Assembly (NCBI GenBank): GCA_910585905.1
Contig: CAJUID010000006.1
Location: forward strand, 50,395-114,394
Length of the DNA: 64,000 bases
Source of the DNA: an uncultured Lachnospiraceae bacterium
Lineage (GTDB): Bacteria; Bacillota; Clostridia; Lachnospirales; Lachnospiraceae
Direction: 5' to 3'
In this document: piece by piece, positions 7,059 to 15,887 of the stretch
Position numbering within the stretch: the first letter of the stretch is position 1
Layout of the letters: the number at the start of each line of letters is the position of its first letter
Notes under the pieces: generated by a model
Database searches by the model: none
Seen by the model: the letters and a program-made list of their open reading frames with translations, nothing else
What the model was told of the DNA's origin: nothing
Made by a program: the position numbers and the translations under genes

Positions 7059-9911
7059 TTAATCCATTACATTTGTATTGGATTCAGGCATTTTAACTTT
7101 TCCTGATACTTTCTTTTTATTTTCGCTAAAGTAATATTTATATACATCCCTCACTGTCTGTGCGGCATTGGATGAAGCATAGCCATTTGGGATCAGGCAG
7201 GTTACAGATATTTCCGGTTTATTATATGGCGCGTAAGACATAAACCAGGCATGGTTCGCATGGTATTCATTTAACTGTGCAGTTCCTGTCTTTCCTGCCA
7301 CTTTCTTTTTCAGACCGGCAAACATAGGAGCAGTTGAAGTATTTCCATTGACCACACGGTACATGCCCTCATGGATATTGTCCCAGGTCGACTGCGAAAT
7401 TTTCACCTTATTCCGGACATTTGCCTGATTATCAAGGATCACTTTTCCCTTTACATCTTTTACTTTGTCTATCAGAGTCAAGTCATAACATGTCCCATTG
7501 TTGGCAACAGTCGTGACATAGCGGGCAATCTGCGCCGGAGTATACGCATGGGTCGCCTGCCCAATTGCCGCACGCACAATATCTGTTTTGGAAAACTGAG
7601 GATCTGTCTCCGTAATCTCCACGCCAGATTTGTCGGTCAGCCCAAACATATCCGCATATTTTTCCAGTCGTGCCAGTCCCTTTGTATGGTTCACTGACCC
7701 GTTGGATTTACCATTTCCCAGTTCAAACCCTACTGTATAATAAAAGTAGTTGCAAGATGCCTCAATCGCCGTGGAGACATGCAGCGTGCCATGCCCTGAT
7801 GATTTCCAGCACTTTGGCGGCTGGCTCACCAAGTCAAACTTTACCCGGTCAAAAATATTTGTGGTTGGAGTAATCACTCCCTCCTCAAGCCCCGCTACCG
7901 AAGAAACAATTTTAAAAGTAGAACCAGGTGCTAATTTTTGCTGCACCGGACGGTTCAGCAGCGGCGAAGAAGATGCCTGCGTCAAGTAATTATAAAAGTA
8001 ATCAGAATCCACCTGATTTGCCATCTTATTATTATCATAGCTCGGATAGCTGACCATCGCCTTTACTTTTCCAGTATTGACATCCGTGATAACCAGTGAA
8101 CCAGAACATGGCTCCAGCCCAAGGTCACCCGGGGTAATCTCAAGGTTGCGGATTTTTTTAATAATAAAAGAATAAGGTGAGAGCAGGCCGCGCTCCAACT
8201 GTTCATATTCTACCGCATTATATTTTATATCGCCCTGGTCAAACAGCAGCAGGCAACAGTCTCTTCCGGAAAGTTCATGCTGATGCACCAGATAACTATA
8301 TATCATTTTTGGGTATTTTGGGTCATTTTCCAATAGATCCAATCCATATTTGATTAGTTTTTTATAAATTTCCTGCGTGCTAAAATACTGTTCCCCGATA
8401 TCCAGTTTTCCTAAATCAACCCAGCTTTTTGAAATAGCGTACTGTAAAAACTGGCTAAGGCTGATTTTTTTTGAAGCAAACTTTTTAAAGGTTGCATCGG
8501 AAGAATCCACATCCTGAATCAGCATAATCCCATCTGCTTTTAACACATCATAAAAATAGTCAATAAACTCTGCAATCGAATCTGAAAGCTGCTTTTCAGT
8601 AATTTTGCTGTCAACCGCCAGAATTTCCTGCATCCTTCGCTTAATCTCTTTTGATTTTCTTTTGTATTTCTGATAAGTTCTCTTTTCCAGTGCAGATGCA
8701 TCCTTATCAGTAAAACGTGATGCATTGATAATATTATTTTCAATCAATGCACTATACACATCATAGATCGGAACCTTAATCTTGGATGCAGACTGCCCCT
8801 TTGAACCAGCGCTTTCGCTGTTATTAATATTTGCAATCAAAACACCGGCAATATGCTCCTCCAACAGTTTATAGCATTCCACCTGCAGTTCAGAGTCGAT
8901 GGAAAGATACACATTATTCCCGGCAACTGGATCATTTTCCCGGTCAATTTTCTCAATCCGCCCAGTCACATCATTGATCGTCAGTTTTTCGCTTCCTTTT
9001 GTCCCTCGGAGATAATCCTCATAGGTACTTTCCAGGCCAGAAACGCCAATCTGGTCCGCTACCGCATAAGTCGTACTTGGATTTTCCTCCTGCAATTCCG
9101 CCAGTTTTTCAACAGACACAGTACCAGTATACCCAAGAATATGGGCAAAATACTTACTCATCTTGTAAACACGCGTTGAATCCTCCTCAATATCAATACC
9201 TGGAAGCTCATTATTATTTTCTTTTACTGCGGCTACCGTATTGCTGCTGACATCCTGTGCCAGCACGATTGATTCAGACTGCTTAAATCGATAGATAAAC
9301 ATTGCGTAGCGGACAGCCATAATCTGAAGGGTTGTCTCCTTATCGTATTTATCATCAATTAAAAATTTGGGGCTATCCGAGCCGTCGCTTGAGCGCAGAA
9401 ATTCAAAAACTTCCTCAGCAGACATATCCCTTTTTTCCTGTGTCAGCGCCTCAACTTTTGTGCCGAACACCTCCGCCTTAAAACGAAGCAGCGCATTGTC
9501 CTTCACAGTAAACTGCGGAACACCATTGTCATCATACTCAATATAAAATTCTACTGCTAATTTCTCATCATGTTTTTTCATAATCTGGAGCAAATGGTAG
9601 ATCATTTCATTTTTTTGCTCCGATGTCAATTTACTTGATATATTATTTGAAGTAAATGTAATATTGTAAGATAATTTATTGTAAGCCAGCAATTTTCCGT
9701 TGCAATCATATATGTTGCCACGCGATGCCTTGATTTTTCTCGTTTCCCTGCTTCTTTTCGCTGCTTGGCTGACATAGGAATCCGTCTGGGCAATCTGCAG
9801 CTCAAACATCCTATTTACCAGAATACAGAATAGAAGCACAAAGATAACTGCAACTGGCAGAAGCCTTGATTCAAAAAAACGTTTCAGATTTTCTTTTATC
9901 GTTTCAAGCAT
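7059..9911 (-). CDS. mrdA: Class B penicillin-binding protein 2 (elongasome transpeptidase), long form
   Basis: This 950-residue protein has one N-terminal membrane anchor (about residues 15-35), a pedestal domain, and a C-terminal transpeptidase domain that cross-links peptidoglycan with RodA. Catalytic motifs are SxxK as PGSTFK near residue 663, SxN as SCN near 715 and KTG as GKTGTAQ near 873. At 950 residues it is clearly longer than typical PBP2 proteins (600-720); the extra length is mainly a Lys/Asp-rich insertion between the pedestal and the catalytic domain, about residues 350-590. The start is preceded by GGAGGTGG. It lies directly after mreD. Confidence 0.93.
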   Translation of the reverse strand: MLETIKENLKRFFESRLLPVAVIFVLLFCILVNRMFELQIAQTDSYVSQAAKRSRETRKIKASRGNIYDCNGKLLAYNKLSYNITFTSNNISSKLTSEQKNEMIYHLLQIMKKHDEKLAVEFYIEYDDNGVPQFTVKDNALLRFKAEVFGTKVEALTQEKRDMSAEEVFEFLRSSDGSDSPKFLIDDKYDKETTLQIMAVRYAMFIYRFKQSESIVLAQDVSSNTVAAVKENNNELPGIDIEEDSTRVYKMSKYFAHILGYTGTVSVEKLAELQEENPSTTYAVADQIGVSGLESTYEDYLRGTKGSEKLTINDVTGRIEKIDRENDPVAGNNVYLSIDSELQVECYKLLEEHIAGVLIANINNSESAGSKGQSASKIKVPIYDVYSALIENNIINASRFTDKDASALEKRTYQKYKRKSKEIKRRMQEILAVDSKITEKQLSDSIAEFIDYFYDVLKADGIMLIQDVDSSDATFKKFASKKISLSQFLQYAISKSWVDLGKLDIGEQYFSTQEIYKKLIKYGLDLLENDPKYPKMIYSYLVHQHELSGRDCCLLLFDQGDIKYNAVEYEQLERGLLSPYSFIIKKIRNLEITPGDLGLEPCSGSLVITDVNTGKVKAMVSYPSYDNNKMANQVDSDYFYNYLTQASSSPLLNRPVQQKLAPGSTFKIVSSVAGLEEGVITPTTNIFDRVKFDLVSQPPKCWKSSGHGTLHVSTAIEASCNYFYYTVGFELGNGKSNGSVNHTKGLARLEKYADMFGLTDKSGVEITETDPQFSKTDIVRAAIGQATHAYTPAQIARYVTTVANNGTCYDLTLIDKVKDVKGKVILDNQANVRNKVKISQSTWDNIHEGMYRVVNGNTSTAPMFAGLKKKVAGKTGTAQLNEYHANHAWFMSYAPYNKPEISVTCLIPNGYASSNAAQTVRDVYKYYFSENKKKVSGKVKMPESNTNVMD

Positions 9912-9928
9912 GCAAAACCACCTCCTAT

Positions 9929-10456
9929 CTATTGTGCCTTGTCTCCTTTTGCCAGCGGAACCTCTTCTGGAGGATACATTTTCTCTTCCAGCCAGTGCAA
10001 AAATTTATATAAAATAATTCCCACAACCATAGTATAAATCATTTCCGGAATCATAACACGTACAATATAAGATATCACATCCAACCTGCCGCGCATCAGA
10101 AAATGGCAGACATAAAACATAAGTCCATACGCCAGGTCGCTGCACGCTATGGCAGTAATCGGGACAGACAAGTCATCTTTAAAATATAGATTGTTTGCCC
10201 TGCCATCCATATAACCAATCAATGCAAAGATAAAAATGCAGATGCCAACAACATCGCCATACATTAGGTCGACAAACGCACCACAGCAAAAACCGGTAAA
10301 AAGCCCAAGTTTTTTCCCATACATATAACCGGATGATGCAGTCAGTATCACCAGCAGGTTTGGCATCACATTTGCAAGCCTAAGCTTTGTAAAAACAGTT
10401 GTCTGCAGCACAAAGCAGATTATTATCATAAGAAACATACTGATGTAGCGTTTCAT
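9929..10456 (-). CDS. mreD: Rod shape-determining membrane protein MreD
   Basis: A 175-residue integral membrane protein with five to six hydrophobic segments and the family-like start MKRYISMFLMIIICFVLQ followed by PNLLVILTASSGYMYGKKLGLFTGFCCG. MreD is a membrane component of the elongasome together with MreC and RodA-PBP2. The start codon overlaps the mreC stop in an ATGA junction, which indicates translational coupling. Sequence conservation in the family is low, so identity rests on topology plus position between mreC and PBP2. Confidence 0.9.
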   Translation of the reverse strand: MKRYISMFLMIIICFVLQTTVFTKLRLANVMPNLLVILTASSGYMYGKKLGLFTGFCCGAFVDLMYGDVVGICIFIFALIGYMDGRANNLYFKDDLSVPITAIACSDLAYGLMFYVCHFLMRGRLDVISYIVRVMIPEMIYTMVVGIILYKFLHWLEEKMYPPEEVPLAKGDKAQ

Positions 10457-11319
10457 TTTAGCATCTCCTCTAATTCAGCAGACTCTTTGACCTCTGTAAT
10501 CACAAAGACCATATCCAGGCTGGAAAAATCTACCACTGGCGACAGATACCCTCCCTGTGTAATATTGGAGGAGTCCTTCTTTAAATCCCTGACATAGCCA
10601 ATCAGGATGCCCGGCAGATATTTGTCACTAATCTGCGAAGTTACGACTTCTGCGCCATCCTCTATTTTGACGTCACCGTTAATCCCGGTAACTTCAATGA
10701 CACCTTTATTCATCAGGTTTAAGTTGCCTGTTACCACACAGTTTTCAGAATTCTCAAGGACTGTCCCATAAACATTGCTGTCATCATCAATAATCGAACG
10801 GACTTTGGCATAGGATTTATTGACCTCTGTGACAATGCCTACCAGCCCCTCACCAGCCATTACATTCATATTTTTTTTCAGGCCGTCATCTGTACCTTTA
10901 TCTATAATGAAGGTATTGTACCAGTTATCCGGGTCACTGCTGATTACTCTTGCCGCTACTTTTGGATATCCCGCATACTGCTGGTCGAGGTCAAAAAGCT
11001 TTCTAAAGTTTTCCAGCTCGTATTTATCCTGCTGTAGAAGCTTATTTTCTGCTGAAAGTTCCGCCAATTGTTTTTTTAGCTTTTTATTCTCGTCAACTGT
11101 CCTGCGCATTGTCGTAATATAGTCAATCTGCTCTGCAAGTCTCCTGCCAAGCGAATTGATTCCCTTTTGCATTGGCGTAATCACTGTTCCTGCAGCGGAT
11201 CGTACCGGAGCCATCTTATCCGCAAAGCGGTAGGAAATAATGCCCACCGCAATGCAGAACACGAGAAGCACAGCCAGTATATATTTTGGATCAATGGTTA
11301 TCTTTGTCTTCTTACGCAT
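10453..11319 (-). CDS. mreC: Rod shape-determining protein MreC
   Basis: The 288-residue product has a single N-terminal membrane segment (about 14-31), then a coiled coil rich in Lys, Leu and Glu (about 65-110, DENKKLKKQLAELSAENKLL), then the two beta-barrel extracellular domain with ARVISSDPDNWYNTFIIDKG and GLVGIVTEV motifs. MreC forms filaments that activate PBP2. AGGGGAAAAT precedes the ATG. The gene lies between mreB and mreD in the standard order. Confidence 0.95.
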   Translation of the reverse strand: MRKKTKITIDPKYILAVLLVFCIAVGIISYRFADKMAPVRSAAGTVITPMQKGINSLGRRLAEQIDYITTMRRTVDENKKLKKQLAELSAENKLLQQDKYELENFRKLFDLDQQYAGYPKVAARVISSDPDNWYNTFIIDKGTDDGLKKNMNVMAGEGLVGIVTEVNKSYAKVRSIIDDDSNVYGTVLENSENCVVTGNLNLMNKGVIEVTGINGDVKIEDGAEVVTSQISDKYLPGILIGYVRDLKKDSSNITQGGYLSPVVDFSSLDMVFVITEVKESAELEEMLK

Positions 11320-11402
11320 ATTTTCCCCTTTCAGCGTGTTTCTGTATACGCACCAGGCAAGCCCAAGACGGATGCCTGCCCCCGCAATTTGCCCAGAACA
11401 GC

Positions 11403-12410
11403 TTATTCTATAGGAACTGCATATTTTGCAGCTATCTTCGGATGTTCTGACAAATAGCCGATTCCGGCAGCCACCGTCTTTTGTGCACTAGTTGTCGTAT
11501 TTACCCTGACATTTACCTCATTTGCAAAAAACTGGTCAAGACCGGAGGTAAATGAAGCCCCTCCTGTCAGATAAATGCCATTATGTAATATTTCCGAAGA
11601 GATTTCCGGCGGCGTGCGCTCAATCATAGAGCGGATTTGTGCCGCTATCGTATAAAAAATGTCTTTTACCAGCGGATAGATTTCTTTGGAGGACAGCGTT
11701 ACTTTACCTGGAAGCCCCTTCAAAACATCCCGGCCAACTACTGTCGTAGTCTGCTCTGTCTCCTGAGGGGCTACTAAATTAATTTTTATCTGTTCTGCTG
11801 TTTTTAATCCAATTAAAAAATTATATTTTTTGCGGACATAGTTCATAATTGCCCTGTCAAAATCATTTCCGCCATACGGAAGAAGTTTTGACACAACAAT
11901 TCCGCCGAGGGATAAGATCGAAATCTCCGTTGTATCCCCGCCTAAATTCACAATCATGATCCCACGTGATTTTTCAATATCCAGCCCCAGCCCATATGCA
12001 TCTGCTAATGGCTTATCAATTAGGCATACTTTTTGCGGCTTGCTCTCTGATTTTGTGATAATCTTAGAGTATGCCTGCTTTTCTACTTCTGTGATATCTG
12101 CCGGAACCGCAATATAAAACTGGCAGCGGTTCAATTTTTTCTTACCCGAAATTTTCTGTACCATAAAATTCCAAAGTGCGACCATATCCTCCAGATGAGA
12201 GATTACGCCACGGCTTAGCGGCAGGGATACATGGATGCTTGGCGGAGCCTTCTCATACATCTCGTATGCCTTCTCCCCGATGGCAACTGGCCTTTGTTCC
12301 TTTCCTACCGTAGAAACCGCATTTCTCTCCAATAGAATAATGCCATCCCCATTTTTGTATACTTTAATGGTACTGGTTCCAAAATCAATACCAAAAGTCT
12401 TTTTTGCCAT
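11403..12410 (-). CDS. mreB: Actin-like cell-shape protein MreB
   Basis: A 335-residue bacterial actin that organises lateral wall synthesis. Visible motifs are the phosphate 1 loop FGIDFGTSTIKVY at the start, connect 1 around IDKPLADAYGLG, phosphate 2 as IVNLGGDTTEIS, and the adenosine-binding LTGGASFTSGLDQF near the C-terminus. The ATG at 12410 is chosen because AAAGAGG precedes it and it gives the usual MAKKTFGID start; seven codons upstream is a poorer option. It follows radC and precedes mreC. Confidence 0.95.
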   Translation of the reverse strand: MAKKTFGIDFGTSTIKVYKNGDGIILLERNAVSTVGKEQRPVAIGEKAYEMYEKAPPSIHVSLPLSRGVISHLEDMVALWNFMVQKISGKKKLNRCQFYIAVPADITEVEKQAYSKIITKSESKPQKVCLIDKPLADAYGLGLDIEKSRGIMIVNLGGDTTEISILSLGGIVVSKLLPYGGNDFDRAIMNYVRKKYNFLIGLKTAEQIKINLVAPQETEQTTTVVGRDVLKGLPGKVTLSSKEIYPLVKDIFYTIAAQIRSMIERTPPEISSEILHNGIYLTGGASFTSGLDQFFANEVNVRVNTTTSAQKTVAAGIGYLSEHPKIAAKYAVPIE

Positions 12411-12444
12411 GAAAAAACCTCTTTTCTGCATTTATAATGAATGA

Positions 12445-13146
12445 TTAGGAAAAATAGCCGCTTTCCCTGAAACTGACATAACGGCCTGCCCCAATTACGA
12501 TGTGGTCAAGCAACGGAATACCAATTAATTCTCCTGTCCTTACAATCCGCCTGGTTAATGCCAAATCCTCTTTGCTTGGCGACGGGTCGCCTGACGGGTG
12601 GTTGTGCAACAGAATCACCGAGACTGCTTTGTGCTTTAGCGCATAATAGAACACTTCCCTTGGCGATGCCATAGCAGAGATAAATGACCCCTTGGACAAT
12701 ACCACATTATTTACCATGGCATTTCTTGCATTTAGGACCAGAAGCCAAACCTGCTCTGTTTCCAGAAACCCCATAGCCGGAATAAAGTGTGCCGCTACCC
12801 TTTCTGGCTCATCACACAAAAGCTCTCCCGGCGCCGCATGGCTTTTTAACATCCTTTTTGTGATTTCTGTCAAACACAATAACTGAATCGCCTTGACTCT
12901 CCCGATGCCCCTAATCTCCCGAAGCTGCTCCAGGGAACTCTGGAATAAACCAGAAATACTTTTTCCCGGCAAATGCAGCAACAGCCTTTTTGCCAAATCC
13001 GTAGAACACTCTCCTTTGCTTCCGGTCCGCAAAATTACCGCCAAAAGCTCACTATCTGACAAATACTGTGCACCATACTGCTCACATTTTTCATATGGTT
13101 GCTCTGAAACTGGCATTTCCCGCATCGTAATATTGTCTTTTTCCAT
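12445..13146 (-). CDS. radC: RadC family JAMM-domain protein
   Basis: A 233-residue protein with an N-terminal helix-hairpin-helix region (LREIRGIGRVKAIQL, about 70-85) and a C-terminal JAB1/MPN/Mov34 domain whose metal-binding motif HNHPSGDPSPSKED is intact. RadC proteins are linked to recombination and natural competence, but their exact role is unresolved. The AAAGGAGGTT ribosome binding site supports the ATG. It is the first gene of the mre-min block in this genome and a promoter probably lies in the 370-base region upstream. Confidence 0.92.
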   Translation of the reverse strand: MEKDNITMREMPVSEQPYEKCEQYGAQYLSDSELLAVILRTGSKGECSTDLAKRLLLHLPGKSISGLFQSSLEQLREIRGIGRVKAIQLLCLTEITKRMLKSHAAPGELLCDEPERVAAHFIPAMGFLETEQVWLLVLNARNAMVNNVVLSKGSFISAMASPREVFYYALKHKAVSVILLHNHPSGDPSPSKEDLALTRRIVRTGELIGIPLLDHIVIGAGRYVSFRESGYFS

Positions 13147-13515
13147 AGAACCTCCTTTTTAAGAAGGCTTCCCGAAAGAACTGTTCTTTATCAATTGCAT
13201 AAATTGCAACGGCAATTTGCCGCAGAAAATTTAAAAACAGCTCCCAATTATGGATAAATGTTTGCGCCAGACTTCTTAAATATTGCTGATTCTTATGTTA
13301 TTACTTTGGCTATCTAGTCTCTAAGTGTTGGCTCCCAAAGTAATAACAATTCCCGATTGAGAGAAGAAAGGCATCATTTTCCACACTTTTCCATAATTTC
13401 ACATAATAAATATAGTATCACAAAATGATGCCCTTGTATAGATTTCAAGTCTTAAAATATCATGTATTTTTCGTGAACACTTTACAAAACAGATGGTTTC
13501 TCTACCTCTATCGAC
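13147..13515. other. Intergenic region with two long inverted repeats
   Basis: No gene is visible. One 14-bp inverted repeat (TGTTATTACTTTGG) has arms at 13296-13309 and 13335-13348. A second 11-bp repeat (GGCATCATTTT) has arms at 13370-13380 and 13422-13432, separated by 41 AT-rich bases. They lie between the end of the PLP-enzyme gene and the start of radC, so they may act as terminator and promoter-proximal structure respectively. Confidence 0.5.
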
Positions 13516-14820
13516 TTATTGGACGAGACGGGTCACATCAACTAACCCAGCGTTCTTCATATACTGCAGTGACATTGTAATGCCATATCTGGCATGGTAC
13601 CATGTAAGACCTCCCTGAAAATATACCGCATAAGGAGGCTCTATTGGCCCGTCTGCACTTAGCTCAATGGAGGAACCCTGTACAAATGCCCCTGCTGCCA
13701 TAATAACATCACTGTGGTATCCCGGCATTGCATATGGTTCTGGTGAGACATGGCTGTCAACCGGTGAAGCCGCCTGGATTCCTCTACAGAATGCAATTAC
13801 TGCCTCCGGCGAACCTAGTGTCACTGCCTGAATAATATCATGGCGCGATTCGGTTTTACCTGGAACTACCGAAAAACCAAGTGTTTCATATATATTTGCC
13901 GCAAAAATCGCCCCTTTTAAAGCTGCTGCCGTAACAGTCGGGGCAAGGAAAAATCCATGAAAAAAAGACCTGTTTACTCCAAGCGTCGCGCCAACTTCCT
14001 TGCCGAGCCCTGGTGCAGTCAGGCGATAGGCACACAGATTAATATATTCTTCCTTTCCCACAATATAGCCGCCAATAGGCGCCAAGCCGCCTCCCGCATT
14101 TTTAATAAGGGAACCAACACACAGATCTGCCCCGGCCTGTGTCGGCTCAATTGTCTCCACAAATTCGCCATAGCAGTTATCTACCATACAGATGACATCT
14201 GGCCGAATAGACTTGATATAGGTAATCAGCTCTCCAATACGCTTAACAGAAAGTGTCTTTCTTGTCGCATAGCCTTTGGAGCGCTGTATTGTAACAAGCT
14301 TTGTCTTTTCATTCAGTGCATTTTTAATTCCCTCTAGATCAAAGGAACCATCTGCAAGCAAATCCACCTGACGGTAGGAAATGCCAAATTCCTTTAGAGA
14401 ACCGGGTGGATTATCCTCTTTTATCCCAATTACGCCCTCTAATGTGTCATATGGCTTGCCAACCGGAGACAATAATTCATCCCCCGGACGCAGGATTGCA
14501 GATAGTGCAATTGTCAACGCATGGGTTCCGCACGTAATCTGAGGCCGGACGAGTGCTGATTCTGCCCCGAATACCTCCGCATATACTGCCTCTAGTGTAT
14601 CCCTGCCCAGGTCATCATATCCATAACCTGTTGTAGACTCAAAACAGGCGGCGCTCACTTTGTTCCTTTCCATCGCACGGATTACTTTCATCTGATTGTA
14701 CTCCGCTATCCCATCAATCTGCTCAAAACGTTCCTTTAATCCCTTTTGGATGGAATCGCAGAAATCATAAACGTCTTCCTCTATCCCTGCTAATTGATAT
14801 ATTTCTTTTAAACTGTCCAT
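13516..14820 (-). CDS. Methionine gamma-lyase-family PLP enzyme (aluminium-resistance/YnbB type)
   Basis: A 434-residue fold-type I PLP enzyme. The Schiff-base lysine is in GSLIKNAGGG, the cofactor aspartate in CMVDNCYGEF, and the N-terminal half has the substrate-binding ESTTGYGYDDLGRD and the GTHALTIALSA PLP-phosphate loop. This family is annotated as methionine gamma-lyase or aluminium-resistance protein; in vivo substrates are not established. The start has GAGGAAAACAGT before it. It lies 36 bases after miaA in the same direction, as the last member of the mutS-mutL-miaA run. Confidence 0.88.
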   Translation of the reverse strand: MDSLKEIYQLAGIEEDVYDFCDSIQKGLKERFEQIDGIAEYNQMKVIRAMERNKVSAACFESTTGYGYDDLGRDTLEAVYAEVFGAESALVRPQITCGTHALTIALSAILRPGDELLSPVGKPYDTLEGVIGIKEDNPPGSLKEFGISYRQVDLLADGSFDLEGIKNALNEKTKLVTIQRSKGYATRKTLSVKRIGELITYIKSIRPDVICMVDNCYGEFVETIEPTQAGADLCVGSLIKNAGGGLAPIGGYIVGKEEYINLCAYRLTAPGLGKEVGATLGVNRSFFHGFFLAPTVTAAALKGAIFAANIYETLGFSVVPGKTESRHDIIQAVTLGSPEAVIAFCRGIQAASPVDSHVSPEPYAMPGYHSDVIMAAGAFVQGSSIELSADGPIEPPYAVYFQGGLTWYHARYGITMSLQYMKNAGLVDVTRLVQ

Positions 14821-14856
14821 ACTGTTTTCCTCATTTCTATCATTTTTGAGATAACC

Positions 14857-15807
14857 CTATTTTTCTATTTTCAAATATTCCTTACAGTCATTGATACAGT
14901 AACGCAGCAACGCTTCCTCATCGGCGAATTTTTCTTTTTCCAGCCATGTCACGTCGCGTTCCCTTCTAAACCAGGTAAACTGTCTTTTTGCGAAATGTCT
15001 TGTTTCCTGCTTAATGCGCTCATATGCATGATCTAGTGTATCTCTGCCTTCCAGCGCATCAATAATTTCTTTGTAGCCAAGCCCCTGCATAGAAACCATG
15101 TCCCTGGTGCAGCCCATTTCGAGCAGACTCTTTACTTCTTTTGTTAGTCCCTCTTCTTTCATCAAATCTACCCGTCTGTTGATCCGCTCATAGAGAATTT
15201 CTCTTGGAAGGCTTAATACATAATACCGAAACTGATAATCCGATTCTTTCTTATGCTGCTCCTCATTATGTTCCGAGATTTTGTGGCCTGTCTGCTTATA
15301 ATATTCTAGTGCACGGATAACACGTTTCACATTGTTGGGATGAATCGCGTCTGCAGATTTTTTATCGATTTCCATAAGCCTTGCATGGAGCGCCTCATTT
15401 CCCTTGTGTTTTGCAAAGTCTGCCAATTCTTTCCGATAAAGATTGTCTGTCTCCGTTTGGGAGAAATCGACAGAATACAAAACAGACTGAATATAAAAAC
15501 CCGTTCCTCCGACTAAAATTGGAATTTTGCTGCGGCTATAAATCTCTTTCATATATTGACGGCACTTGCTTTGGAATGTTGCTACATTAAATTCTATGGA
15601 AGGCTCCAGCTCATCAATCAGATAATGGCGAATTCCCTGCATCTGCTCTGGCTTTATCTTGGCTGTGCCAATGTCCATATGGCGGTATACCTGCATAGAA
15701 TCTGCAGAAATAATCTCGCCGTTTAACGCTTTTGCAAGACCAATGGAAAGCGCAGTTTTCCCTACTGCCGTAGGCCCAGTCAAAATAATTAAGGGCTGTC
15801 TCTGCAT
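14857..15807 (-). CDS. miaA: tRNA dimethylallyltransferase
   Basis: This 316-residue enzyme adds a dimethylallyl group to A37 of tRNAs reading UNN codons. It shows the P-loop GPTAVGKTALSIGLA at residues 11-25, DSMQVYRHMDIGTAK, the PILVGGTGFYIQ segment and the QGLGYKEI motif, with a basic tail ending in a tRNA-binding RQFTWFRRERDVTWL. The ATG at 15807 has GGAGGATTT in front of it; an upstream start eight codons earlier includes the ribosome binding site. It lies between mutL and the PLP enzyme. Confidence 0.95.
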   Translation of the reverse strand: MQRQPLIILTGPTAVGKTALSIGLAKALNGEIISADSMQVYRHMDIGTAKIKPEQMQGIRHYLIDELEPSIEFNVATFQSKCRQYMKEIYSRSKIPILVGGTGFYIQSVLYSVDFSQTETDNLYRKELADFAKHKGNEALHARLMEIDKKSADAIHPNNVKRVIRALEYYKQTGHKISEHNEEQHKKESDYQFRYYVLSLPREILYERINRRVDLMKEEGLTKEVKSLLEMGCTRDMVSMQGLGYKEIIDALEGRDTLDHAYERIKQETRHFAKRQFTWFRRERDVTWLEKEKFADEEALLRYCINDCKEYLKIEK

Positions 15808-15887
15808 CGCGAAATCCTCCTCCCTAACCAAAAATAATCCCCAAATTTTTCAGCCGAAACCTAAATTTTACAAGATAGAAAACGTAT

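Noticed and set aside
13296..13432. Possible riboswitch upstream of radC
   Set aside because: Two inverted repeats are present, but I see no conserved riboswitch core; described only as an intergenic region.
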